Source: CAVSMC01 sp963798655 (GTDB lineage Bacteria; Pseudomonadota; Gammaproteobacteria; Burkholderiales; Casimicrobiaceae). Taken from it: a stretch of DNA of 64,000 nucleotides. The notes beneath the pieces are model-generated. The model ran no database searches. It was given only the letters and a program-made list of their open reading frames with translations, and had not been told where the DNA came from. How positions within the stretch are numbered: the stretch's first letter is position 1; each line of letters begins with the position of its first letter. The stretch is from positions 434,001-498,000 of the forward strand of contig CAWCUH010000003.1 in NCBI GenBank assembly GCA_963798655.1. Direction: 5' to 3'. Shown here piece after piece: positions 17,592 to 25,958 of this stretch. A program made the position numbers and the translations under genes.

Positions 17592-19480
17592 AGGTTGCAA
17601 CGATGCTCGAAGCGGTGGCCGGCTGCGTGCTGCTCGCCGTGTCGCTGTGCGCCGCCGCGGACGACGCGAGCCGCATTGCGCTGCGTGATTTCTTCCGCAA
17701 TCCCGAGCGCGCGTATTTCCGCATCTCGGGCGACGGCAAGACGCTCGCGTTCATGCAGCCGTGGGAGCGCCGGCGCAACATCTACGTGCAGCCGATGGGC
17801 TCCGACGCAGCGCCGCTGCGCGTGACCTCGGAGAAGGAGCGCGACATCGCCGACTACTTCTGGAAGGGCGGCGAGCGCCTCGTCTATCTGAAGGACGTCG
17901 GCGGCGACGAGAACGATCACGTCGTCGTCGTTTCCAAGGACGGCAAGTCGCTGACCGACGTGACGCCGTACCCGGGCGTGAAGGCGATCGTCATCAGCGA
18001 CTTTCGCGAGGATCCCGATCGCATGCTGATCGGGCTCAACAAGCGCAATGCCGAGTACTTCGACGTCTACCGGCTTGATCTGCGCGACGGCTCGCTCACG
18101 CCGATCGCCGAGAATCCGGGGAACATCACCGCGTGGTTCGCCGATCATGCGGGGGAGATCCGCGCCGCGACGACGACCGACGGCGTCGACCAGAGCTATC
18201 TGTATCGCGATCCGGCGACGGGCAGGTTCAAGTCGGTGCTCACGACGAGCTTCCGCGATGCGTTCGAGCCGCTCGTCTTCTCCGCCGACAATTCGAAGCT
18301 CTACGCGCTGTCGAACCTCGGCCGCGACCGCAAGGTGCTCGTGCGCGTCGACCCGGCGACGGCGAAAGAGGAGGCGATGCTCTACGAGCGGCCCGATGTC
18401 GATCTCGACGGCATCACCTGGTCGTACGCACGCAAGCGCCTCGCGACCGTCGAGTTCACGACGTCGAAGCCCGATCGCGACTATCTCGACGACGACGCGG
18501 CGAAGCTCTACCGCGCCTTGCGGCAGAAGCTTCCCGGCTACACGATCACGCTGCAGGCGCGCACCGACGACGAGGATCGGATGATCGTTGCGGCGTCGAG
18601 CGACCGCACCGCGGGCACGCGTTACCTGTACACGCGCTCGACCGATACGCTCACGAAGCTCGGCGAAGTCCAGCCGTGGCTGCCCGAGTCGAAGATGGCG
18701 GCCGTGCAGCCCATCGAGTACAAGGCGCGCGATGGTTTGACGATCCACGGCTATCTGACGTTGCCTCCGGGCAAGGCGGCGAAGGAACTGCCGGTCGTCG
18801 TCAATCCGCATGGCGGTCCGTGGGCGCGCGACGTCTGGGGCTTCAATCCCGAAGTGCAGTTCCTCGCGAGCCGCGGCTACGCGGTACTGCAGATGAACTT
18901 CCGCGGTTCGACTGGATACGGCCGCAAGTTCTGGGAGGCGTCGTTCAAGCAGTGGGGCCTCGCGATGCAGGACGACGTCAGCGACGGCGTCGAGTGGCTG
19001 GTGAAGCGCGGTGTCGCCGATCCGAAGCGCGTCTGCATCTACGGCGGCAGCTACGGCGGCTACGCGACGCTCGCCGGCCTCGTGAAGACGCCGGACCTCT
19101 ACGCGTGCGGCGTCGACTACGTCGGCGTCGCGAACATGTTCACGTTCATGAAGACGATCCCGCCGTACTGGCGGCCGCAGATCGTCATGTTCCAGGCGAT
19201 GGTCGGCGACCCGGTCGCCGACAAGGCGCAGCTCGAGCGCACGTCGCCGGCGCTCAACGCCGAGCGCATCAAGGCGCCGCTGCTGATCGCGCAGGGCGCG
19301 CGCGATCCGCGCGTGAACAAGGACGAATCGGATCAGATGGTGAAGGCGCTGCGCGCGCGCGGCATCGACGTGCCGTACATCGTCAAGGAGAACGAGGGCC
19401 ACGGCTTTCGCAACGAGGAGAACCAGTTCGAGTTCTACGAGGCGATGGAGCGATTCCTCGCGAAGCAGATCGGCAACTGA
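17588..19480 (+). CDS. S9-family prolyl oligopeptidase-like peptidase, secreted
   Basis: A 630-residue serine peptidase. The signal peptide is MKVATMLEAVAGCVLLAVSL to about AAA at residue 22, so it is probably periplasmic. An N-terminal beta-propeller (about 30-370) precedes the alpha/beta-hydrolase domain. The nucleophile is Ser488 in YGGSYGGYATL, the acid is in GARDPRVN at about 572, and the His is in NEGHGF at about 604. The oxyanion region NPHGGPWARD is typical of the dipeptidyl/acylaminoacyl peptidase group. ATG 17588 is chosen because it starts the signal peptide and overlaps the GNAT stop. Confidence 0.92.
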   Translation: MKVATMLEAVAGCVLLAVSLCAAADDASRIALRDFFRNPERAYFRISGDGKTLAFMQPWERRRNIYVQPMGSDAAPLRVTSEKERDIADYFWKGGERLVYLKDVGGDENDHVVVVSKDGKSLTDVTPYPGVKAIVISDFREDPDRMLIGLNKRNAEYFDVYRLDLRDGSLTPIAENPGNITAWFADHAGEIRAATTTDGVDQSYLYRDPATGRFKSVLTTSFRDAFEPLVFSADNSKLYALSNLGRDRKVLVRVDPATAKEEAMLYERPDVDLDGITWSYARKRLATVEFTTSKPDRDYLDDDAAKLYRALRQKLPGYTITLQARTDDEDRMIVAASSDRTAGTRYLYTRSTDTLTKLGEVQPWLPESKMAAVQPIEYKARDGLTIHGYLTLPPGKAAKELPVVVNPHGGPWARDVWGFNPEVQFLASRGYAVLQMNFRGSTGYGRKFWEASFKQWGLAMQDDVSDGVEWLVKRGVADPKRVCIYGGSYGGYATLAGLVKTPDLYACGVDYVGVANMFTFMKTIPPYWRPQIVMFQAMVGDPVADKAQLERTSPALNAERIKAPLLIAQGARDPRVNKDESDQMVKALRARGIDVPYIVKENEGHGFRNEENQFEFYEAMERFLAKQIGN

Positions 19481-19486
19481 CGAGCG

Positions 19487-20197
19487 ATGATGCCTTCGCC
19501 CCGGCTGTTCGCGCTGATCCCCGCCGCCGGCGGCGGCACGCGCTTCGGCGGCGGCGAGCCGAAGCAGTACGCGATGTTGATGGCGCGGCCGGTCATCGCG
19601 CGCACGATCGAGCGGCTCGCCGCAGCGCTCGACTTCGCCGCCATCGTGGTCGCTCTCGCGCCGGACGACGAGCGGTTCGAATCGATTGCGCCGCCGCGGA
19701 TCGCCGTGCAGTCGTTGCGATGCGGCGGTGCGACGCGCGCCGAAACGGTGAGGAACGCGATCGCGGCGCTCGCTGGCGTTTGCGTCGACGACGACTGGCT
19801 GCTCGTGCACGATGCGGCGCGGCCGTGCGTTCCGGTCGACGCGCTGCGCCGTCTCTCGGCCGAGATCGCCGATGATCCGGTCGGCGGGCTGCTCGCGATA
19901 CCGATCACCGACACGCTGAAGCGCGAGGACAGCGCAACGCATCCGCGTGTACGTGCTACCGAGCCGCGCGACGGGCTGTGGCAGGCGCAGACGCCGCAGA
20001 TGTTCCGCTATCGCGTGCTCGCCGAAGCGATGGCGCGCGACGCCGCGCTCGCCGTCACCGACGAAGCGCAGGCGGTCGAGGCGACGGGCGCGCGGCCGCG
20101 GCTCGTGCTCGGCAGCTCGCGCAACGTGAAGATCACGTTTCCCCCCGACCTCGCGCTCGCCGCGGCAATACTGGCCGCGCAGGACCACGGCGGATGA
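19487..20197 (+). CDS. ispD: 2-C-methyl-D-erythritol 4-phosphate cytidylyltransferase
   Basis: A 236-residue enzyme of the MEP isoprenoid pathway, converting MEP and CTP to CDP-ME in the cytoplasm. The CTP-binding PAAGGGTRFGGGEPKQY lies near the N-terminus, VHDAARPCV is the central conserved segment, and LWQAQTPQMFR and VTDEAQAVE follow. It begins six bases after the S9 peptidase stop, with two in-frame ATGs in tandem at 19487 and 19490. ispF follows after 13 bases, the classic ispDF pairing. Confidence 0.97.
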   Translation: MMPSPRLFALIPAAGGGTRFGGGEPKQYAMLMARPVIARTIERLAAALDFAAIVVALAPDDERFESIAPPRIAVQSLRCGGATRAETVRNAIAALAGVCVDDDWLLVHDAARPCVPVDALRRLSAEIADDPVGGLLAIPITDTLKREDSATHPRVRATEPRDGLWQAQTPQMFRYRVLAEAMARDAALAVTDEAQAVEATGARPRLVLGSSRNVKITFPPDLALAAAILAAQDHGG

Positions 20198-20210
20198 CTC
20201 GCCTATCGCG

Positions 20211-20702
20211 ATGAGCATTCGCATCGGTAACGGCTTCGACGTGCACGCCCTCGTCGCAGGGCGTCCGCTCATCGTCGGCGGCGTCGCGATTCCGTACGCG
20301 CGCGGGCTCGACGGCCACTCCGATGCCGACGTGCTGCTGCACGCGATCGCCGACGCGCTGCTCGGCGCGCTCGCGCTCGGCGATCTCGGCGCGCATTTCC
20401 CGGACAGCGACCCCCGATGGAAGGGTGCCGACAGCCGCGCGCTGCTGCGCCACGTCGCGGGTCTCGTTTTCGCCGAGCGTTACGCGATCGGCAACGTCGA
20501 CGCGACCATCGTCGCGCAGGCGCCGAAGCTCGCGCCGTTCATCGCCGCGATGCGAGCCAACATCGCGTCGGATCTCGCTTGCGACGTGTCGCGGGTCAGC
20601 GTCAAGGCGACGACCACCGAGCGCCTCGGATTCACCGGTCGCGGCGAAGGCATCGCGGCGATCGCGACGGCGGCGCTCGTCCGCGAGCGTGACGACGCTT
20701 GA
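20211..20702 (+). CDS. ispF: 2-C-methyl-D-erythritol 2,4-cyclodiphosphate synthase
   Basis: A 163-residue enzyme that cyclises CDP-ME 2-phosphate to MEcPP, releasing CMP. The zinc ligands Asp10 and His12 are in GNGFDVHAL. HSDADVLLHAIADALLGA is the family signature with the third ligand, FPDSDPRWKGADSR follows, and the C-terminal TTTERLGFTGRGEGI binds CDP. It acts directly after IspE in the same pathway as the upstream ispD. Confidence 0.97.
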   Translation: MSIRIGNGFDVHALVAGRPLIVGGVAIPYARGLDGHSDADVLLHAIADALLGALALGDLGAHFPDSDPRWKGADSRALLRHVAGLVFAERYAIGNVDATIVAQAPKLAPFIAAMRANIASDLACDVSRVSVKATTTERLGFTGRGEGIAAIATAALVRERDDA

Positions 20703-20774
20703 CGCAACGCACGTTGTCGACGACACGATGATCACGCATGCGGCGTCTGGTACGAAGCTTGCGATATTTGGTGG

Positions 20775-21947
20775 ATGGATTCCAAGCCCAGCACGGCCAA
20801 GGCACTGGAGCTCGTGCCGATCGAGCAGCCGCCCGCGAAAAGCGAGCCGGCGGACGAGCCGCGCGGTCTTGCCGAGACATCGACGGCGGCCGTCGTCGAC
20901 AAGTTCGTCATCGAAGCGGCACGCGAGCTCGAGCAGGGGCGCCTCCACGAGGCGCTGTGGAAGCGGGTGCTCGCGGCCGCCGGCGACGACAAAAACTCGG
21001 CCAAAACTGCCTATATGCGCGCACGGGCCGCAGAGCTTCGAGCCGGTCGCGCGAAGCCGCTGACGAAGCCCGCTGCACCGATACGAAGCGAAACGCCGCG
21101 CGCCGCATCGCCGGCGCGCAGCGAGAAGTCCGCGCCCGGCGGCCGCCTTTCGGGCCTTGTGCGCAAGGTACCGTACCGCGTCGGCGTCGGTGTCGGCGCG
21201 GTGCTGCTCGGTTTCATCGTCGTGCTCGCCGCAACCGTCGCTTTTCGGACCGACACACCGCCGCCCATCGCCCAGGCGTCCCAGCCGAAGCCCGCTGCGG
21301 CGGCGCCGGCCGCGGCGCCGCAAAGGGTCGCCGCCGTCGACGACACGACGCAGCAGTTGATCGCCAGGGTCCAGCAGCTGCGCGAAGCGGGCAACTGGAA
21401 CGTGCACGTGCTGTACGCGACCGAGTGGACGCGCAAGGAACCGGTGAATGCCGCCGCCTGGCACGAGGTTGCTGCCGGCTACGCGAATTTGCATCAGATG
21501 CGGGAGGCGGCGGAAGCCGCATCGAAGGCGGCCGAGCTTTCGCCTCGCGACGCGGGACTGTGGCGCAATCTCGGTGAGATCGAAATGGCGCGCGACGACG
21601 CCGAAGCCGCGCTGAAGGCGTTTGCGCAGGCGAGCGCGCTCGACGAGCGCGACGTCTACAGCCGCGTGCAGACCGGCCTGCTTCATCTGCAGCTTCAGCA
21701 GCTGCCGCAGGCGCGCAGTGCGTTCGACGCCGTGCTCGCCGCGAGCCCGGACAATGCCGACGCGCTGTGCGGCGCGATCGACGTCGCGCACAAGCAGCAG
21801 CGGACGAAGGATGCCGAAGCGCTGGCGAAGCAGCTCGCGTCCGCCGGCGGCAAGTGCGCGAGCCCCAGCGAGGCCGCTGCACCGTCAGCCACCGTCGCCG
21901 TGAAGACGCCGGCCAACACGTCACGGACGGCGACGCGCCGCCGCTGA
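20775..21947 (+). CDS. Membrane-anchored tetratricopeptide repeat protein
   Basis: A 390-residue protein of unknown specific role. A polar N-terminal cytoplasmic part of about 130 residues precedes one transmembrane helix (VGVGVGAVLLGFIVVLAATV, about residues 136-157). A proline/alanine-rich linker follows, then four or so TPR helices from about 195 to 365 with the usual W-LG-Y/F-A-P spacing (for example AELSPRDAGLWRNLGEIEMA). TPRs mediate protein-protein contact, so a periplasmic scaffold is likely. It ends in a short basic tail (RTATRRR) and converges on the sensor kinase gene 14 bases away. Confidence 0.8.
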   Translation: MDSKPSTAKALELVPIEQPPAKSEPADEPRGLAETSTAAVVDKFVIEAARELEQGRLHEALWKRVLAAAGDDKNSAKTAYMRARAAELRAGRAKPLTKPAAPIRSETPRAASPARSEKSAPGGRLSGLVRKVPYRVGVGVGAVLLGFIVVLAATVAFRTDTPPPIAQASQPKPAAAAPAAAPQRVAAVDDTTQQLIARVQQLREAGNWNVHVLYATEWTRKEPVNAAAWHEVAAGYANLHQMREAAEAASKAAELSPRDAGLWRNLGEIEMARDDAEAALKAFAQASALDERDVYSRVQTGLLHLQLQQLPQARSAFDAVLAASPDNADALCGAIDVAHKQQRTKDAEALAKQLASAGGKCASPSEAAAPSATVAVKTPANTSRTATRRR

Positions 21948-21961
21948 GCCCGCGCGCAAGC

Positions 21962-23284
21962 TCACGCCGACATCGGCAGAGCGACGCGCGCGATCGTGCC
22001 GCCGCCGTCGCGCGGCAGCAGGTCCAACGTACCGGCGTGCATCCGCGCGATGCGGTCGACGATCGCGAGACCGAGCCCCGCCCCGGCGATGCCGCTCGCG
22101 CTCGCTCGCGCGGCCGACGCACGGGTGAACGGCTGCTTAAGGCGCTCGACGTCGGCCGCCGCAATGCCGGGCCCGCGATCGGCGACGTCGACGACGAAGT
22201 GCTGTCCGTCGCTGTACGTCGTCACGTCGACCGGCGGCGCCCCGTACGCGAGCGCATTGTCGATCAGGTTCGAGACGAGCCGCATGAACGCCGTCGCCTT
22301 GAGCGGAATCTCGCCGGCGGACCTCGCCACGAAGCGCACGTCGCGCCCGGCCTTCGCATAGCGGTCGACGCATTGCGCGACGAGCGCGTTCGGATCGCGC
22401 CGCTCGCGCGTCGCCTCGTGGTCGCTCCGCGCGAAGTCGAGGAACTGGCCGATGATGCGGTCCATCTCCTCGATGTCGGCGATCATGCCGGCGCGCGTTG
22501 CCTCGTCCTGGCTGCGCATGTCCATGCCGAGGCGCAGCCGCGCGAGCGGGGTGCGCAGGTCGTGCGACACGCCGGCGAGCAGCAGCTCGCGATCGTGCTC
22601 GAGGTGGCGCAGGTTTTCGGTCATCCGGTTGAAACCTCGATTCAACTGCGCGATCTCCGACGGCCCGCTCTCGGGCAGCGGCGGGGGCATTTCGCCGCGG
22701 CCGACCATGTCAGCGGCTGCCGCGACTTCTCGCAGCGGACGCGCGAGGTAGCGCGCGAAGACGAACGCCGCAATGATCAGCACCGCGGCGAGCGACAGGC
22801 TCCAGATCAGCGCCCGCGTGGGCGCCTCGTCGGCCGCCGGCCGGGGCGCGAACGGAACCCCGATCCAGTAGCCGTCGCCGTTCGCCTCCATGCGGACCAG
22901 CACGACGTTGCGCGCCGGGAAGAAACGCACCGCGGTGCCGGCGCCGATCTGCTCGCGCAGTCGCTGCTCGAAGTCCTGGATGCGCGGCGGCAACGGCATG
23001 CCGGCGCCGAATACGCGACGCTCGTCCTCGGGCACGATGCGAACGCCGTATTCGCGGCCGATGCGCCGGATCGCTTCGCGCCGCTCGCTCGCGTCGGCGG
23101 CCTCGAGCGCCGCGCGCACCGCTTGCAGCTGAACGATGCGCGTCTCGTCGAACTGGCGCGCGAGCAGCGCGGCGCGATCCTGATGGAAGAAGATCACCGT
23201 CGCCGCGAGCCACAGCAGGACACCGGCGAGCAGCAGCAGCGCGAGGCGCGCGAACAGCGACCGCGGCCACAGGCGCAGCTTCAT
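21962..23284 (-). CDS. Sensor histidine kinase, EnvZ/CpxA-type
   Basis: A 440-residue inner-membrane kinase. One transmembrane helix lies near the N-terminus (residues 9-31). A periplasmic domain of about 125 residues follows, then a second helix (LIWSLSLAAVLIIAAFVFAR, about 160-182) and HAMP. The phospho-acceptor is His241 in SHDLRTPLARLRLG. The ATPase has the N-box NLIDNALAYG, the G1 box DRGPGIA and the G2 box GAGLGLAIV. Its start overlaps the stop of the response regulator gene (ATGA), so the two are one translation-coupled pair. The periplasmic domain and the divergent Spy/CpxP-like gene suggest envelope-stress sensing. Confidence 0.94.
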   Translation of the reverse strand: MKLRLWPRSLFARLALLLLAGVLLWLAATVIFFHQDRAALLARQFDETRIVQLQAVRAALEAADASERREAIRRIGREYGVRIVPEDERRVFGAGMPLPPRIQDFEQRLREQIGAGTAVRFFPARNVVLVRMEANGDGYWIGVPFAPRPAADEAPTRALIWSLSLAAVLIIAAFVFARYLARPLREVAAAADMVGRGEMPPPLPESGPSEIAQLNRGFNRMTENLRHLEHDRELLLAGVSHDLRTPLARLRLGMDMRSQDEATRAGMIADIEEMDRIIGQFLDFARSDHEATRERRDPNALVAQCVDRYAKAGRDVRFVARSAGEIPLKATAFMRLVSNLIDNALAYGAPPVDVTTYSDGQHFVVDVADRGPGIAAADVERLKQPFTRASAARASASGIAGAGLGLAIVDRIARMHAGTLDLLPRDGGGTIARVALPMSA

Positions 23285-24030
23285 TTCGCTTCGGCGCCGG
23301 CGTCGGCGGCTGCCTCGTCGCCGGGAACGAATACGTATCCGAACCCCCAGACCGTCTGGATGTAGCGCGGGTTCGCCGGATCCGGCTCGATCAGCTTGCG
23401 CAGCCGCGACACCTGCACGTCGATCGCGCGATCGAACACGTCGTGGTCGCGGCCGCGCGCGAGCAGCATCAGCTTCTCGCGCGCGAGCGGCTGGCGCGGA
23501 TGCTGGACGAACACCTTGACGAGCGAGAACTCGCCGGTGGTCAGATGAATCGTCTGCTCGCCGTCGGACAACGTGCGCGCCGCGAGGTCCAGTGTGAAGC
23601 GGCCGAACGGCACGCGGCCTTCATCGACCGGCGCGCCGGCGTGGCGCTCGGTCTGCCGGCGCAGCACGGCGTTGATCCGCGCGACGAGCTCGCGCGGGTT
23701 GAACGGTTTCGGCAGGTAGTCATCGGCCCCCATCTCGAGGCCCACGATGCGGTCGACGTCCTCGCCTTTGGCGGTCAGCATGATGATCGGCACCGATTCG
23801 CCGCCGCCGCGCAGCCGGCGACAGACGGCGAGGCCGTCCTCGCCAGGCAGCATCAGGTCGAGCACGAGGAGATGCGGCGGATCGCGCTGCAGCTTCTTGT
23901 CGAGATCGCGTGCGTCGGGCAGCGTCGCCACCTGGAAGCCTTGCTCGCCCAAATAGCGCGACAGGAGGTCGCGCAGGCGCACGTCGTCGTCGACGACGAG
24001 GATCTTCGGCGGTGGATTCTTCGCGGCCAT
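23281..24030 (-). CDS. OmpR-family response regulator
   Basis: A 249-residue two-domain regulator. The receiver has the acidic triad VDDD at 13-16, phospho-acceptor Asp58 in LVLDLMLPGEDG, and the conserved Lys in YLPKPFNPREL. The C-terminal winged helix (about 145-240) includes EFSLVKVFVQHPRQPLARE, VSRLRKLIEPDPANPRYI and ending TVWGFGYVFVPG. ATG 24030 fits the start of the receiver; an upstream frame extension has no homology. A GTAAC-N5-GTAAC box lies 46 bases upstream, so the regulator may control itself and the divergent Spy-like gene. Confidence 0.94.
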   Translation of the reverse strand: MAAKNPPPKILVVDDDVRLRDLLSRYLGEQGFQVATLPDARDLDKKLQRDPPHLLVLDLMLPGEDGLAVCRRLRGGGESVPIIMLTAKGEDVDRIVGLEMGADDYLPKPFNPRELVARINAVLRRQTERHAGAPVDEGRVPFGRFTLDLAARTLSDGEQTIHLTTGEFSLVKVFVQHPRQPLAREKLMLLARGRDHDVFDRAIDVQVSRLRKLIEPDPANPRYIQTVWGFGYVFVPGDEAAADAGAEAK

Positions 24031-24075
24031 CTGCGCATTAGACGGCGCGCGGAACGACCGCTCCGCGACGCCGGT

Positions 24076-24090
24076 GTAACGAATTGTAAC
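24076..24090. promoter_or_regulatory. CpxR-like direct-repeat operator
   Basis: GTAAC-GAATT-GTAAC forms two five-base half sites ten bases apart, the architecture of OmpR/CpxR-class boxes (CpxR consensus GTAAA-N5-GTAAA). It lies in the divergent gap between the response regulator gene and the Spy/CpxP-like gene. Confidence 0.55.
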
Positions 24091-24267
24091 GTCGGCCGCA
24101 AAGCGCAACCTTCCGTTGCAATCGCGGGCGGTGCGCCGCGAACGGCGAGTGACAATGCTGCCCTAACGGGACGGGAGCCGCGCGAACGCCGATCGCGGCA
24201 CCGTAGCGAAACGTCGAAACCCCGCCCATAGCGCTGCTCGCGCGACGGCCCACCGAAAGGAAGCGAC

Positions 24268-24798
24268 ATGGCAGAAGGCACGAAGACATTTGCAACATCG
24301 CGGCGCGTGATGGCGATCACCGCAACCGCACTCGCGTTCACGTTCGCCGGCACGGCGCTTGCGCAACCGGGACGCGGGCACCATCACGGCCCGGGCTACG
24401 GCGAGGGCGCCGACATCGGGCACCTGATCGCGCATGCGAAGGCGCAACTCAATCTCAACACGTCGCAACAGACGCAGTTCGACACGGCGGTCGCGCAAAG
24501 CAAGGCGGCGATGGAGACGGCGCGCAGCAACATGCAGCGCACGAAGGACGCGCTTGCCGGCGAGCTCGCGAAGACCGAGCCCGATCTCGGCGCCGTCGCC
24601 GCGGTGTCGGACGACGTGCGCGCACAGAACCAGTCGCTGCGCCGGCAGGTGCGCGACCAGTGGCTCGCGCTCTACAACACGTTCTCGCCGGAGCAGAAGG
24701 CGGTCGTGAAGCAGATGATCCAGAGCCGGATGGCGCGCTTCGAGCAGTTCCGCGAGCGGATGCACGAGCGTCTGCTGCAGCGGCGAGGCAACGGCTGA
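24268..24798 (+). CDS. Spy/CpxP-like periplasmic protein
   Basis: A 176-residue exported protein. The signal peptide runs to about residue 32 (TALAFTFAGTALAQ), followed by a His/Gly-rich stretch (GRGHHHGPGYGEG). An all-helical part then carries two LTxxQ-like motifs (LNLNTSQQTQFD and NTFSPEQKAVV). Proteins of this group are metal- or stress-responsive chaperones and feedback inhibitors of Cpx-type kinases. The ATG at 24268 has AAAGGAAG upstream. It is divergent from an OmpR/EnvZ-type pair with a CpxR-like box between, and a strong terminator follows it. Confidence 0.85.
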   Translation: MAEGTKTFATSRRVMAITATALAFTFAGTALAQPGRGHHHGPGYGEGADIGHLIAHAKAQLNLNTSQQTQFDTAVAQSKAAMETARSNMQRTKDALAGELAKTEPDLGAVAAVSDDVRAQNQSLRRQVRDQWLALYNTFSPEQKAVVKQMIQSRMARFEQFRERMHERLLQRRGNG

Positions 24799-24819
24799 AC
24801 GGGTAGTTCGCCTCACGAG

Positions 24820-24855
24820 GACGGCGCGGCTCCAAACCGCGCCGTCTATTTTTTT
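24820..24855 (+). terminator. Rho-independent terminator of the Spy-like gene
   Basis: A perfect ten-base stem GACGGCGCGG / CCGCGCCGTC with a seven-base loop is followed directly by TATTTTTTT. It lies 22 bases after the stop codon. Confidence 0.93.
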
Positions 24856-24856
24856 G

Positions 24857-25105
24857 TGCGGCCGCGCTTCCCCCCGGCGCGACCAAAGGCCTCGACGACG
24901 GGCGCACGATCGCCATGGAACCCGCGCTTCCGCTCCGCGTCATAGCCACTTGATGCAGGCGCAGGAGAACGCGTTTCGCCGGGAGCCCGGGCGTCGCCTC
25001 GCCGGAGCTGCCCGGCGGGCCGCGTTGCACGGGCGCGCCGCACGCACGGCGACCTTGGTGCCGCGCGCCCTTCACGACGTCGCCGTGGGTCAAGGAGGAC
25101 CTCAT
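24857..25105. other. Intergenic region upstream of the secreted ESGWG-domain protein
   Basis: With the terminator, this makes a gap of about 300 bases. I see no gene or clear promoter in it. The last part contains a strong ribosome site, AAGGAGG, seven bases before the next start. Confidence 0.5.
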
Positions 25106-25903
25106 ATGCTGAAACGCCTGATCGTCATCGCCTGGCTGCTGGGCGCGGCAGCTCGCGCCGAAGCGCTCGAATACACCGATGTGTACTTCGACCCCGCAGA
25201 GTCCGGATGGGGTTTCCTGCTCGTGCAGAGCGAGGCGACGCAGTTCATCGCCTTCTTCATCTACGGGGCCGACGGACGGCCAACCTGGTACACGGCGTTG
25301 CTCGCCGACGACGGTGCAGGCGGCTACAGCGGTCCGCTGTATGCGAGCACCGGCACCTACTTCGCCACGCCGTGGCAGGGCTCGGCGATCGGCCCGGCCG
25401 GCACTGCGTCATTCGTGCCGAGTGATCGCTATCACGCGACGCTCACGTACACGGTGAACGGCGTCGGCACGGTGACCAAGCCGGTGCAGCGGCTCACGCT
25501 GACGCCGTATGTCATGACGGGCAACTACTCGGGTTCGATGGCCGGATCGATCAGCGGATGCTCGGATCCGAGCGGGAACGACCCGGCCTTTCGCGGACGC
25601 TACGGACTGGTCGTGACGCAGGTGGCCGACGAGTCGGCGGCACTCACGTTCAGCTTCGTCGACAGCAATCACGCCGGGGTCGTGTGCGCGCTTTCGGGGC
25701 CGTTGTCCCACCTTGGCAGGATCTACCAGATGAACGGACAGTCCGATTGTGCCGGCCCGGCCTTCGCAGCCGGATCGCATCCGGCGACGATCGAGGCGCT
25801 GCATCCGACAGGTCAGGGCATCGAGGGTCACTGGAACGGAAGCCTCGGCAACGGGTGCGTGGCTTCGCTTCATTTCTCAGGCGTGCAGAACGTCAATCAC
25901 TGA
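25106..25903 (+). CDS. Secreted protein with ESGWG-type domain, function unknown
   Basis: A 265-residue exported protein. The signal peptide is MLKRLIVIAWLLGAAARAEA. The mature protein begins with the motif YFDPAESGWGFLLVQSEATQ followed by FIAFFIYGADGRPTWYTAL. This pattern (x-x-ESGWG...Q...F..WF.Y...G.P.WY) recurs in many secreted betaproteobacterial proteins of unknown function. The C-terminal half has four Cys that could form disulfides (SGCSDPSG, VVCALSG, SDCAGP, NGCVASL). The frame runs open upstream, but ATG 25106 has a near-perfect AAGGAGG and starts the signal peptide. It stands alone, converging on the hybrid kinase gene. Confidence 0.75.
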   Translation: MLKRLIVIAWLLGAAARAEALEYTDVYFDPAESGWGFLLVQSEATQFIAFFIYGADGRPTWYTALLADDGAGGYSGPLYASTGTYFATPWQGSAIGPAGTASFVPSDRYHATLTYTVNGVGTVTKPVQRLTLTPYVMTGNYSGSMAGSISGCSDPSGNDPAFRGRYGLVVTQVADESAALTFSFVDSNHAGVVCALSGPLSHLGRIYQMNGQSDCAGPAFAAGSHPATIEALHPTGQGIEGHWNGSLGNGCVASLHFSGVQNVNH

Positions 25904-25958
25904 TCGGCGGGCCCGCGTCGCAGTCGCCGCTGCAGTCGCCGCGTCCACGCGCGCGGTG

